Shown one piece after another: positions 8,071 to 16,589 of a stretch of DNA of 64,000 nt. Every line of letters begins with the position of its first letter. Position 1 is the first letter of the stretch. The notes beneath the pieces are model-generated. The model was not told where the DNA came from, ran no database searches, and saw only the letters and a program-made list of their open reading frames with translations. Where the stretch lies: assembly GCA_016789105.1 (NCBI GenBank), contig JAEURN010000008.1, positions 186,001 to 250,000 of the forward strand, written 5' to 3'. A program made the position numbers and the translations under genes. This stretch comes from Armatimonadota bacterium (GTDB taxonomy: Bacteria > Armatimonadota > Fimbriimonadia > Fimbriimonadales > Fimbriimonadaceae).

Positions 8071-9447
8071 GTGGCGGAAAGCAAAGGCAACGTGCGGCTC
8101 ATCACCTTGGGCTGCGCAAAAAACGAGGTGGACAGCGAGGAAATCGCGGGTGTTCTGCGCAACGCCGGACACACCGTGGATGGTTCGCAAGTGGCCGATG
8201 TGACCGTCATCAACACCTGCGGGTTTTTGGAATCTGCCAAACACGAATCGATTGCCGCCATCCGCAAAGCCGTGGCCGAAAAAGGCTCCGGGAAAGTCAT
8301 TGTCGCCGGATGCCTGGCCCAGCGCCTCGGTGCCGAACTTGCCCGATTGGCCCCAGGAGCCGACGCTTATGTCGGAGTGGGACAAATGGGGGCCTTTGCC
8401 GAAATCGTTGACAAGGTGTTTTCCCACCACGAGCCGTGGGTCGACACCGCACCCCCGCACCACCGCTGGGCAGACCTGGCCACCCGGGCCCGCACGGGCC
8501 GGCCGTGGAGCGCCTACCTCAAAGTCAGCGAAGGCTGCGACCATCGATGCACGTTTTGCACCATCCCATCCTTTCGAGGGGCCCACGCCAGCAAACCGAT
8601 CGACCGAGTGGTGGAAGAAGCGCGGATCTTGGCGAGATCCGGCTGTAAAGAAGTCAACCTCATTGCCCAAGATGTCACCCAATACGGCTATGACCTTTAT
8701 GGCGCGTTCACACTACCCAAACTCCTGGCCGAACTCAACCAAGTGGATGGGCTTGAGTGGATCAGGATCCTCTATTTCTATCCCAACCGGTTGACCGACG
8801 AGGTCATCCAGGCGATGGCGGAATTGAACAAAGTCTGCCACTACATCGACATCCCCCTACAACACGCCCACCCCGACACCCTGAGGCGCATGAAGCGACC
8901 ATGGGATGGGGAACGCTACTTGAAGTTGTTCGAAAAAGTCCGGTCGGCGATTCCGGATGTGGCGATCCGCACAACGTTCATCGTAGGTTTTCCCGGAGAA
9001 ACTTCAACGGAATTTAACTATTTGGTTGATTTTGTCCGTGAAGCCAAGCTCGACCGGGTCGGGGCGTTCCAGTTCTCGCGAGAGCCGGGCACGCCGAGCC
9101 ACGATATGCCCGGACAAGTGCCTTCGCGGGTCAAGAAGGAGCGGTACGACCGTCTGATGCGGGCCCAAGCACCGGTCTCCTTGGCCCGCAACAAGTCATT
9201 TGTCGGACAAGTGTTGACGGTGTTGGCGGATGAGGTAAAAGATGGATGGATTGCGGGTCGGAGCTATCGCGATGCCCCGGAGATCGACGGATGGGTTTAT
9301 GCCCAAGGCGCCGTGGAACCTGGTTCCCTCGCCCGCGTGCGGGTTACGGAAGCTAAAGAGCACGACCTGATCGGCGTGTTAGAGGGCTTCACCCCGAACG
9401 CCAAACGGTTGATCCCGATCAAAATGGCAACCCGCGAACCCCGGTGA
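8071..9447 (+). CDS. rimO: ribosomal protein S12 methylthiotransferase
   Basis: A 458-residue radical-SAM methylthiotransferase that modifies the conserved aspartate of ribosomal protein S12. The N-terminal UPF0004 domain carries the auxiliary-cluster cysteines C15, C50 and C81 (TLGCAKN, INTCGF, VAGCLAQR). The radical-SAM cluster motif is C156-x3-C160-x2-C163 (CDHRCTFC). A TRAM domain follows from about 385. The IPSFRG and RRMKRPW segments point to RimO rather than MiaB. The start is GTG 8071. The following membrane-protein gene begins five bases after the stop codon and is probably co-transcribed. Confidence 0.93.
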   Translation: MAESKGNVRLITLGCAKNEVDSEEIAGVLRNAGHTVDGSQVADVTVINTCGFLESAKHESIAAIRKAVAEKGSGKVIVAGCLAQRLGAELARLAPGADAYVGVGQMGAFAEIVDKVFSHHEPWVDTAPPHHRWADLATRARTGRPWSAYLKVSEGCDHRCTFCTIPSFRGAHASKPIDRVVEEARILARSGCKEVNLIAQDVTQYGYDLYGAFTLPKLLAELNQVDGLEWIRILYFYPNRLTDEVIQAMAELNKVCHYIDIPLQHAHPDTLRRMKRPWDGERYLKLFEKVRSAIPDVAIRTTFIVGFPGETSTEFNYLVDFVREAKLDRVGAFQFSREPGTPSHDMPGQVPSRVKKERYDRLMRAQAPVSLARNKSFVGQVLTVLADEVKDGWIAGRSYRDAPEIDGWVYAQGAVEPGSLARVRVTEAKEHDLIGVLEGFTPNAKRLIPIKMATREPR

Positions 9448-9451
9448 GACG

Positions 9452-10177
9452 ATGCCCCAAGTCTTCAACCATTTTGTTAGATTTTTGATGGAGCATGAAC
9501 CAAAGCGCCACTATGCGAGCCGATTGTGGGGAATTGTCGGCGCCAGCCTCGTCATCGCTTCGCTTATTGCGATGCCGTTTTCTGTGCCGTCCGGGTTCGC
9601 GGGGCTGCTTTTGGGAATTGTTTTGCTCTTCTCGCAACTCGTCACAAGGGTCAAACCTTCGGAACTTGCGGCGGACATTCCTGGAGAACTGACCGAGGTT
9701 TGGGGCTTGCTCCGATGGATGGCCAGCCGGCGCGAGCTCAGCATGAGAACGCATCCCGAACTCCGGGATTTGCTTGAAGAAATCGCCGAATCCCGGCGGA
9801 CCACCCTTATTGCACTCAGGTCCGGGGCATGGAAAGACCGCGCCCGCACGCCGGAAGGCGCCCAGACGATCCGTGATATCGAAGTTGTGCTTCAAACCGC
9901 CTTATACGACTCGGTCTTCATCGGCAGGCACCTCTTTCGGGGGAAAGGGCAACGCGATTCCACCTTTCGGTCGAGATGTGCTGACCCGGCTTTCGGGCGG
10001 GATGCCCTGGCGGCAGTGGGGGAAATCCGTGACGAGGTCAGGGCGCTCTGCGAATCAGCCTTGGCGGCCGGCGAACTGAGCGACCTCCGGGTCAACCTTA
10101 TTCAAAAACGCTTTCAGGCCCTGGTCGAAGCGGAGCGGGAGTTGGAGGCAGAGACAACCATAGACGCATTCGACTAA
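9452..10177 (+). CDS. hypothetical two-helix membrane protein
   Basis: A 241-residue protein that I do not recognise. A hydrophobic hairpin (about 27-65) is followed by a soluble, charged and mainly helical domain of about 175 residues ending in E/A-rich stretches. It is predicted to be anchored in the inner membrane with a cytoplasmic helical domain. It follows rimO with a 4-base gap, suggesting one operon, and is convergent with the next gene with only 3 bases between the stop codons. Confidence 0.65.
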   Translation: MPQVFNHFVRFLMEHEPKRHYASRLWGIVGASLVIASLIAMPFSVPSGFAGLLLGIVLLFSQLVTRVKPSELAADIPGELTEVWGLLRWMASRRELSMRTHPELRDLLEEIAESRRTTLIALRSGAWKDRARTPEGAQTIRDIEVVLQTALYDSVFIGRHLFRGKGQRDSTFRSRCADPAFGRDALAAVGEIRDEVRALCESALAAGELSDLRVNLIQKRFQALVEAERELEAETTIDAFD

Positions 10178-10180
10178 TCG

Positions 10181-11125
10181 CTATGGGATGACACCGGGAA
10201 GTTCAACTCCAACCAACTGTGTCTTTCCGTTTGAAAACTGCAACGTGCACGATATCACGACCTTGCGGCGGATACCAACCAGCCGTGCATCCCGGTCAAG
10301 TGTAGGAGATCCCGGCATGAGTTCAAGTCTCTGCAATTCTTTAGAGGGGCCACTCGACACCAGATCCGCAAGGTTTTTGCCGATCATTTCATCGAATGCC
10401 TTTGGGTCTGCCCCGCATTTACTTGTTAGCCATCTTTGAAATTCAACAAATTTGGCATTGTAATACTGTCTGAATTCTTCATACAGTTTCCAGTAGGATT
10501 CAGCACCGCGGGCCAGACAATCCTTCAGTTCACCCGCACTCCTTGGGCTGTTCAGCATTTTCTGGGTCAGTGTCATAGGAACAAGCGAGTCCAGGACTTT
10601 GGCTTCCCGTGCGCTCTCCTCGGAAAACCGATGGAACTGCGTCGTCTCCGGGTAGATGCGCGACGGGGCCCGGAGCTTGGCCCTTGCATGGCTGTCCTCC
10701 AATGTTAGCTCTGTGATAGGCTCAACAATCAGGTTGCCAAACCCGACAATTCTGTTGCCTATCCAGGGCCTTGTTACATATGAAGTCAACATCGACTGAT
10801 CTGCTGGCGACAGACGATAGGTACCTGTATCAATATCACAGTCCCCTTTGTCCTCACTCATAGTCCTTTCGTATAGGCTGAGGAGAGTTCGGAATGCTTC
10901 GATGCCTGTGGATGAGGTATCCACTAGGACTACAGATCCGGGCTCCCGAATAATGAGCAAGTGCTTTTCTTCTTGCTCGTGAATGCCTAGTTCGAAGCCT
11001 TGCCAAATCGTGAAGTCTGATTCAGAAAACTTAATGTTTACGGCGTCATTGCCAGCAATCCACACAATTGTATCCTTTTGTAGTGATTGTTGGATGCCAA
11101 TCAGAGCCAATGCCAAATATGTCAT
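10181..11125 (-). CDS. hypothetical protein in A+T-richer patch
   Basis: A 314-residue protein with no family I recognise. The first 16 residues are hydrophobic and might be a short signal or anchor; the rest is a mixed soluble sequence. Codon and base use is visibly less G/C-biased than in the surrounding genes, suggesting recent acquisition. The gene starts at ATG 11125 without a clear ribosome binding site. It lies downstream of another unrecognised gene (11161-11604) in the same orientation with a 35-base gap, so the two may form a unit. Confidence 0.55.
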   Translation of the reverse strand: MTYLALALIGIQQSLQKDTIVWIAGNDAVNIKFSESDFTIWQGFELGIHEQEEKHLLIIREPGSVVLVDTSSTGIEAFRTLLSLYERTMSEDKGDCDIDTGTYRLSPADQSMLTSYVTRPWIGNRIVGFGNLIVEPITELTLEDSHARAKLRAPSRIYPETTQFHRFSEESAREAKVLDSLVPMTLTQKMLNSPRSAGELKDCLARGAESYWKLYEEFRQYYNAKFVEFQRWLTSKCGADPKAFDEMIGKNLADLVSSGPSKELQRLELMPGSPTLDRDARLVGIRRKVVISCTLQFSNGKTQLVGVELPGVIP

Positions 11126-11160
11126 GATTCAATGCTTTTTTGAGGACTGTTTACGCTGAA

Positions 11161-11604
11161 TTACTCGCCAAAGCGGTATCGATAAACGAGCGGATAGCAA
11201 AAATGATCAACTTGAATTTTCGTGTCGCGTCGTACAGCCAGCTGATATTCGCTTTGTCCACCTTCGATTACAAAGAATGCCTTGTATGCCGGTTGGTTAC
11301 TCCCGATTGGCACTTGCCATGGCAACTTCAGGCCGTCCTCGGATGCTTCTTCCGCTCGACACTCTTTGTACCTAATTTGAACCTCTAGGGCATAGTCCGG
11401 AGGAATGAGAACCGGCTCAGGGTCGTAAGAGAAACTTCTATTGAATCGACCGAGTGCCGAACCGAACGGTTGACCCCAACTGACGCTCTCTGGAATCGGG
11501 GCTTCTCCCAAAGTCTCTATATTGCGATCCAACCAGTTCCAAACACCGGCCGGTGGATCTAAAACGATATCATGGTCTGAGATATTGAAGATTGCAAATT
11601 CCAC
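11161..11604 (-). CDS. hypothetical protein in A+T-richer patch
   Basis: A 147-residue soluble protein that I do not recognise, beginning at GTG 11604. It has no signal peptide and no known motif, and contains many Pro, Tyr and Trp residues (PPAGVWNWLDR, KLPWQVPIG). It shares the A+T-richer composition of the gene after it. The region 5' of it carries a run of 15 C on the plus strand, which could make its expression variable. Confidence 0.45.
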   Translation of the reverse strand: MEFAIFNISDHDIVLDPPAGVWNWLDRNIETLGEAPIPESVSWGQPFGSALGRFNRSFSYDPEPVLIPPDYALEVQIRYKECRAEEASEDGLKLPWQVPIGSNQPAYKAFFVIEGGQSEYQLAVRRDTKIQVDHFCYPLVYRYRFGE

Positions 11605-11688
11605 AGGCTGCAGATCTATCTATTGGAGGCTTAAGCGCACTTGAACAGCAGTGAGGACGGCGGCAATGAAGTCCATGCAGAAAAAATA

Positions 11689-11703
11689 CCCCCCCCCCCC
11701 CCC
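11689..11703. repeat. homopolymer run of 15 C (15 G on minus strand)
   Basis: Fifteen consecutive C are directly visible in the 173-base gap between the hypothetical gene at 11161-11604 and the DUF4143 ATPase. Such tracts slip during replication and are classic phase-variation sites. On the minus strand the tract lies just upstream of TATTTTTT, which resembles a -10 element, so it could be promoter spacer. A sequencing or assembly artefact is possible. Confidence 0.9.
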
Positions 11704-11777
11704 GCACATTATTTTTGCTTGAGATCATTTTTGGATCTTAAAACCTCTCATTGGGCTTCGTCGGGGACTTTTTTTGA

Positions 11778-12953
11778 TCAGGCCCACACGGTCGAGACCG
11801 GGCCGTGACCCAGCCATTCGTCCACAGTCCCAGAATTGACGCCCTGATGCAATACCAACCCGTGGGTCAGTGCCTGGCCGCTCACTTCCCGCAAGTATCT
11901 CAGCGCCTCAAAATCGGCCGGGGTGGGATCGCCATGCCCCAGGACGGTCAAACCCAGTATCCGACCATCCCCCAAAGCCACCACAATGGGCACCGAATGG
12001 TGCCGGGTGGACCGGAAGTGCATTACTTCATAGGGCATATCAGACCAACCTGATTCTTTGACCAATTCCATGGCCACGAACTGCGCCCAGGCATCTTGAT
12101 CCATGGCTCGGCCCGAGAGGTGATGCCAAATGCCCGTGTCCACAAAAGCCAGTCGGGCGGTTTTGGCCGCCTTGCCCCCGTGCAGGGCCGACCACGCAGG
12201 CACCGGGTGAACCAGGTAGACCGCTTGCAACAGGCCGAGATAGCGGGTCAAGCTGGTTGCCGGAATCCCGGTGTCCCGGCTGAGCTGGGTGATGTTTTGC
12301 ACCGAATAGGGGTTGCGGGCCAGAACCTGCAAGAGGTTGGGCAAGCTGTGCAACCCCTCGATCTGCGCCAAATCGCGCACGTCCCGATCCATCAGGGCGC
12401 GAATGTATGATGAAAACCAGGCGTTCCGCCGGGATGCGCTGGCGCGCGCAACGGGTTCCGGGAACCCGCCAGATTCCACCATCCGGTCGGCTCCGGGCGC
12501 CAATGAGCCCGACAGCCACCGATCCACAAATGCCTTGGGTTGGTTGGCAAGCTCCGATTGGGCAAACGGAAATAGAGTGAACACCTCCATCCTGCCGGCA
12601 AGCGAATCGCTGAGTTTAGGCAGCAGCATCACATTGGCCGAACCAGTCAAAACGAACCGGCCCGGGCGGCGATCTGCGTCGACCACCTTTTTGATGCTGC
12701 GCATGAGTTGGGGCGCGCGCTGCACCTCGTCGATCACGACACCATCGGGGAATGTGCGGAGCCAACCTTCCGGGTTGGAAACGGCCGCCGACAAGGCCAG
12801 GGAATCATCCAAGGTCACATAGGGTAACCGGCACACCTTTTGGACGAGTGTGCTTTTGCCCGCTTGGCGTGGCCCTTGGACGACGAGGACGGGGGTGTCG
12901 GCGAGCGCCTCTTGGAATTTTGCCGCAATCCCACGGCCGACGTATGCATCCAT
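11778..12953 (-). CDS. AAA_14 / DUF4143 ATPase
   Basis: A 391-residue member of the widespread AAA_14-DUF4143 family. Walker A is GPRQAGKST (about 27-35) and Walker B is GVVIDEVQRAP (about 71-81), followed by the sensor FVLTGSANV. The C-terminal DUF4143 part contains a winged-helix-like segment (SVQNITQLSRDTGIPATSL) and FVDTGIWHHL. In most members the last part is a PD-(D/E)xK-like nuclease fold, but I see no clear catalytic set here. The molecular role of the family is poorly known. It is a single gene, typical of laterally mobile families, next to the A+T-richer patch. Confidence 0.85.
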   Translation of the reverse strand: MDAYVGRGIAAKFQEALADTPVLVVQGPRQAGKSTLVQKVCRLPYVTLDDSLALSAAVSNPEGWLRTFPDGVVIDEVQRAPQLMRSIKKVVDADRRPGRFVLTGSANVMLLPKLSDSLAGRMEVFTLFPFAQSELANQPKAFVDRWLSGSLAPGADRMVESGGFPEPVARASASRRNAWFSSYIRALMDRDVRDLAQIEGLHSLPNLLQVLARNPYSVQNITQLSRDTGIPATSLTRYLGLLQAVYLVHPVPAWSALHGGKAAKTARLAFVDTGIWHHLSGRAMDQDAWAQFVAMELVKESGWSDMPYEVMHFRSTRHHSVPIVVALGDGRILGLTVLGHGDPTPADFEALRYLREVSGQALTHGLVLHQGVNSGTVDEWLGHGPVSTVWA

Positions 12954-12981
12954 GCTTTCATAAACTTACCTCAAAACAGAG

Positions 12982-13010
12982 AAAAATCCACCACCCAGCG
13001 GTGGATTTTT
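12982..13010 (-). terminator. intrinsic terminator of the NlpC/P60 gene
   Basis: A perfect 11-bp inverted repeat, AAAAATCCACC / GGTGGATTTTT with a 7-base loop, starts 18 bases past the stop codon of the minus-strand NlpC/P60 gene. It ends in a T-run on that strand. It is symmetrical and could also work from the other side. Confidence 0.85.
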
Positions 13011-13028
13011 CACCGCGACGTGTAACCC

Positions 13029-13841
13029 TCAGCGCCGGGCGGCGACCAACATGTCGAGCCAGTGTTTGCTCCGCAGGTCGTCGGTGTCCACACCGTGGTT
13101 GTTGGTGCTGCTGTGGATGAAGTAGGCCCCGCCATCTTGGAAGTAGCCCAAAAATATGCCCGTGTGGCCAATCTTCCCGCGTTTCTTATCCCAAAAATAG
13201 AGCCGGTCGCCGGGTTGCAGATCCTCTAACCGTTCCACCGGTTGCCCGACTTTGGCCTGTTCGGCCGCGGTCCGCGGCAGGTCGACGCCGATCTTCCCAA
13301 AAAGCTGTTGCACGAATCCACTGCAGTCGATCCCGTTGGTCAGGCTGTTCCCGCCCCAAACGTATTTTGTCCCAATGAACTTATAGCTGTACTGGAGCAT
13401 TTCCTGCTTGTCTTTGGGGTTGCTCACGGCGGTTCCAGATGTCCTTGCCCCGCCCCGGCTGCTCATCTGGGTGCCATTGCGGCTGAACTGGTAATCCTTG
13501 GGGATCTCGACATCATAGGGCAGTTCGGCAACCGTTTCACGCAGGACGTAACCGGTCCGACCGTTTTGCAGCAGCACTGCGAGCCATTTTTCGTACTTGG
13601 TGTCGTTGATGACCAGATATTGGTACGCCTTCAAGCTCCAAAGTTTGGTGGAGCCCGTGCTCATGTTCGAGTAGATTTTGGATTCTTTGATGGATTGGCC
13701 CAGCCGCCCCACCTTGACCATATCGGAACCGGCGGGCGCAGAGCCGTCGTTGGCTTTGGCTTGGGCACCGGCAAGAGGCGCAACGGCCAAAGCCGTCACG
13801 ATCCCGATCAGCCTAACATTTTTTCGGATCTGGTCGAGCAT
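13029..13841 (-). CDS. secreted NlpC/P60 peptidoglycan hydrolase
   Basis: A 270-residue exported protein. An N-terminal signal peptide ends near ALAVAPLAGAQA. An SH3-like wall-binding region (about 45-110) is followed by a C-terminal NlpC/P60 domain. The catalytic triad candidates are C173 (GIDCSGF), H226 (KIGHTGIFLG) and H243 (YFIHSS). The family cuts gamma-D-Glu-diaminopimelate or related peptide bonds in peptidoglycan. It starts at ATG 13841 and is transcribed alone, ending at a strong terminator. A dipeptide epimerase that could recycle such products lies 4 kb away. Confidence 0.92.
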   Translation of the reverse strand: MLDQIRKNVRLIGIVTALAVAPLAGAQAKANDGSAPAGSDMVKVGRLGQSIKESKIYSNMSTGSTKLWSLKAYQYLVINDTKYEKWLAVLLQNGRTGYVLRETVAELPYDVEIPKDYQFSRNGTQMSSRGGARTSGTAVSNPKDKQEMLQYSYKFIGTKYVWGGNSLTNGIDCSGFVQQLFGKIGVDLPRTAAEQAKVGQPVERLEDLQPGDRLYFWDKKRGKIGHTGIFLGYFQDGGAYFIHSSTNNHGVDTDDLRSKHWLDMLVAARR

Positions 13842-13880
13842 TGCTTTTGATTATGGTCCTTTTCTGGCTGGTGAAGAGCC

Positions 13881-14570
13881 CTACACCGTTGCCAAGACGC
13901 GCAAAAACCCCGCAATGATCGGTAGTCCCGGCTGAGAACCCAGAATTTTACGGGTGGCCCGCTCTGGGTGCGGCATCATGCCGAGCACATTCCCCGCCGG
14001 GTTGACGATCCCCGCGATGTTCCGCGCTGAACCGTTTGGATTCGCCAATTCTTCTACGGCCCCAGATTCGCTGCAATAGCGGAATGCCACCAAGCCCTCG
14101 CCTTCCAGCCGGTTCAAAACGGTGTCATCAGCCAAATATCGGCCCTCTCCGTGAGCGATCGGGATGGGCAGCACCCCCTCAACCCCGGCAGTCCAAGGGG
14201 AGGTGTGTTGGGCCGCCGCCAGGTGTACGGTTGCGCAAACAAATCGCTCGCCCAAGTTGGGCATCAGCGCCCCCGGCAAGATCCCGGCTTCGCAAAGGAT
14301 TTGGAACCCGTTGCAAACCCCCAACACCGGCCGCCCAGCGGAAGCAAATTCCTGGACGGCGGCCATCACCGGCGACCGGGCGGCGATGGCCCCACACCGC
14401 AGATAATCGCCATAGGTAAACCCTCCGGGGATGAACACGCCGTCGAATCCGGCTAGGCTCGATTCCCCATGCCAGACGTATTCGGACTGCACGCCCAAGT
14501 CTTCGCGAAGGCTCCACAGCGCATCCTGGTCGCAATTGGAACCAGGAAACTGCACCACCGCGATCTTCAC
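13881..14570 (-). CDS. purQ: phosphoribosylformylglycinamidine synthase subunit I (glutaminase)
   Basis: A 229-residue class I glutamine amidotransferase that supplies ammonia to PurL in purine synthesis. Motifs seen are FPGSNCD near the start, GGFTYGDYLRCGAIA, the nucleophile cysteine in LGVCNGFQIL, and the His/Glu pair in MMPHPER. GTG 14570 is chosen because the protein then starts KIAVVQFPGSN as in PurQ, and its start overlaps the purS stop by four bases (GTGA). purL is not in the window. Confidence 0.95.
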   Translation of the reverse strand: MKIAVVQFPGSNCDQDALWSLREDLGVQSEYVWHGESSLAGFDGVFIPGGFTYGDYLRCGAIAARSPVMAAVQEFASAGRPVLGVCNGFQILCEAGILPGALMPNLGERFVCATVHLAAAQHTSPWTAGVEGVLPIPIAHGEGRYLADDTVLNRLEGEGLVAFRYCSESGAVEELANPNGSARNIAGIVNPAGNVLGMMPHPERATRKILGSQPGLPIIAGFLRVLATV

Positions 14571-14800
14571 GGCACAACCTCGATCGAATAGTCTTCGATG
14601 ACCGGATTGGCCAGGAGCCGCTCGCACATGGCGCGGACGCGGGATTCATCATAGCGCTCAAGCTCCAATGTCACCGTTTTGCCAATCCGGGCCCCCCCCA
14701 CTTCGCCGAACTCCAGATCCCGGAGCGACTTGGCCACGGTGCGGCCCGCAGAATCGAGGAGCGAGGGCTTGAGAGTGATGTTCACACGGACCGTGACCAT
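14567..14800 (-). CDS. purS: phosphoribosylformylglycinamidine synthase subunit PurS
   Basis: A 77-residue protein matching PurS, the small structural subunit that bridges PurL and PurQ. Typical segments are VNITLKPSLLDSAGRTV and the C-terminal NPVIEDYSIEVV. ATG 14800 gives the normal PurS length; an upstream TTG at 14821 is less likely. It is followed directly by purQ with a 4-base overlap, the usual purSQ order. Confidence 0.94.
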   Translation of the reverse strand: MVTVRVNITLKPSLLDSAGRTVAKSLRDLEFGEVGGARIGKTVTLELERYDESRVRAMCERLLANPVIEDYSIEVVP

Positions 14801-14842
14801 GTCCGGATTGTGGCAGACCAAGGCCCAGCGGCCAGGGCCAGT

Positions 14843-16504
14843 TCAGGCAACGGCGCGGGGGTCGGCTTCAACCTCAATCGGCAATCGGGCATCCAAATCG
14901 AAGACGATGGCCGCCCACTCCCGGCCGTACCGTTCGCACCGCGCCGGGTGGGCTTGGTGGCCCCGGACCCGCATCGGCGCATCCGCGCCAACCAACAAGG
15001 TCAACCCGCGCACCGAGTCGCCGCACTTCAGGGTCAGTTGCCCGCGATCGACCCGGTAAGACAGGCGGCGGCGGGCCAGCTCGAATTTGGCGAGCTCCGA
15101 CGGGCTGAACGCCTTGTAGCCCAATTCGATCAGCCCCCGCAACATCTGGGGCAGGTTCAACTCGAACCGTGACTCCGCAGCGTGGGAGGTCAAGAAGTCG
15201 AAACGGAATGTCCCGTTGAACCGCTGGATCCTCTGAGCCAGATACATCGTGGTTTGGAACGGGGTCACCCAACCCGGCGCAAACGAAACCGCCGGGATTT
15301 CGACCACTTGGAACTTCGCATCGTGGGTCACCGGGACAAACGGCCGCCCTGTGCCGAACAGGAAACCGGCCGTGCCCGGCTGGCGACCCCCCTTGCTCAG
15401 CATGGCGACGGCACCCGTTTCTTCGGCCAAGGCGTACATGCGGGTCAGCCCAAACCAGGCGCCATCCCACCCTTTCATCACTTTGAGTTCGCTGCCGACC
15501 CCCCGGGTCAGCGCCGTGTTTTGAACCTTGACCTGGCGTGTGGACGCGTCGTGCTTTTCGGGTTTATAGAGGTGGCCAATGTCGTGGCCCCAAGATTTGA
15601 ACGTCCGGTAAACATCCAAAGGAAGGCCGGGAGGGGGAACCATCCATGCGGCCCGCAAACCAAACCGGGCAATCAAGGCCGCCGACGTTTTGATGTGGTC
15701 GATCAGGCTGCTGTCGCATTCCACATCGACCGTGCAAGCCACGTTGTGGTTTTCCGGCAGATGCCACACCAAGGCGGGGGCTAATCCTGTTCGCCCGATC
15801 CCGGCCAACACCAACCGCAGGAACTGTTCGCGGAGCATATCCAAGTGGGGGGTCAGGAAGGCTGGATCCAAACCCTCTCCCGGCTGCGCCCGATCCGACC
15901 AGAGGAATACGGTGCCATCTTCGGCCCGCAAGACCCCATCTTGGGTGTAACAACTCCCGTCGCACGGGCCGACCAGATCGGTGCTGACGCCCCGGCCCAT
16001 CGCCATCAAGGCCCCGGTCATGCCCGCATGCGGGGCAAACACGCTGACCTTGGAGCCCGCTGACACCAAAGGGTTGCCGTGGGAATCCAACGCCAAAACT
16101 TCGCCCGGGAGCTTTTTTGCTTGCTCCCCGCCAAAGAACAGGCCGCCAAAGCAATCCTCCGCCAAAACCGAAACGGCCTCCGGGGCGCAGAGGTGGCAGC
16201 GGCAATACTTGTGGCCGGTCGCCGCGATGTCGAAAAGGTATTCCCCGTGCCAAAAGCCGCCGGTGACCACCACGTGCCGCCCATCTTTGGCAAGCCATTC
16301 GGCCAGGCCCTTGCGCTGTTCCCCGGTGAGTTTGCCTTGCCCACACAGGATCAAAACATCATATTCCGACGGGTCGTCCAGGATGGATTCGCTGCCGATT
16401 TCGCAGACCAGGCCGGTTTGGCGCAAAAGTTCGCCATACCAGGCCGAATAGGGGTCCGCCGACGCCAAGACCGCGCCGACCCGCGCAAAAGAGACACGAT
16501 CCAT
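14843..16504 (-). CDS. hypothetical protein with amidotransferase-like and deacetylase-like parts
   Basis: A 553-residue protein without a signal peptide. The N-terminal part (DYDVLILCGQGKLT, then HVVVTGGFWHG) resembles the flavodoxin-like fold of class I amidotransferase-like proteins. A Cys/His-rich stretch (HKYCRCHLC) follows. The central part, with VACTVDVECDSSLIDH and GHDIGHLY, resembles the metal-binding region of polysaccharide deacetylase-like NodB folds, but the canonical TFDD motif is altered. ATG 16504 is chosen because GGCGGAG lies three bases upstream. It lies just before purS on the same strand. The function is not known; a carbohydrate deacetylase-like role is inference. Confidence 0.55.
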   Translation of the reverse strand: MDRVSFARVGAVLASADPYSAWYGELLRQTGLVCEIGSESILDDPSEYDVLILCGQGKLTGEQRKGLAEWLAKDGRHVVVTGGFWHGEYLFDIAATGHKYCRCHLCAPEAVSVLAEDCFGGLFFGGEQAKKLPGEVLALDSHGNPLVSAGSKVSVFAPHAGMTGALMAMGRGVSTDLVGPCDGSCYTQDGVLRAEDGTVFLWSDRAQPGEGLDPAFLTPHLDMLREQFLRLVLAGIGRTGLAPALVWHLPENHNVACTVDVECDSSLIDHIKTSAALIARFGLRAAWMVPPPGLPLDVYRTFKSWGHDIGHLYKPEKHDASTRQVKVQNTALTRGVGSELKVMKGWDGAWFGLTRMYALAEETGAVAMLSKGGRQPGTAGFLFGTGRPFVPVTHDAKFQVVEIPAVSFAPGWVTPFQTTMYLAQRIQRFNGTFRFDFLTSHAAESRFELNLPQMLRGLIELGYKAFSPSELAKFELARRRLSYRVDRGQLTLKCGDSVRGLTLLVGADAPMRVRGHQAHPARCERYGREWAAIVFDLDARLPIEVEADPRAVA

Positions 16505-16589
16505 AAGCTCCGCCAAAGGTCATTGTTGGCAGGTCGCTTTGCCCCGTGTAGACCGGGACGCCTAAACCCGGTGCGGTATCCATAGGGAG

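Noticed and set aside
11620-11676. Tiny 18-codon frame after the C-tract
   Set aside because: Too short and lacks independent support to be called a gene; mentioned only in the C-tract finding.
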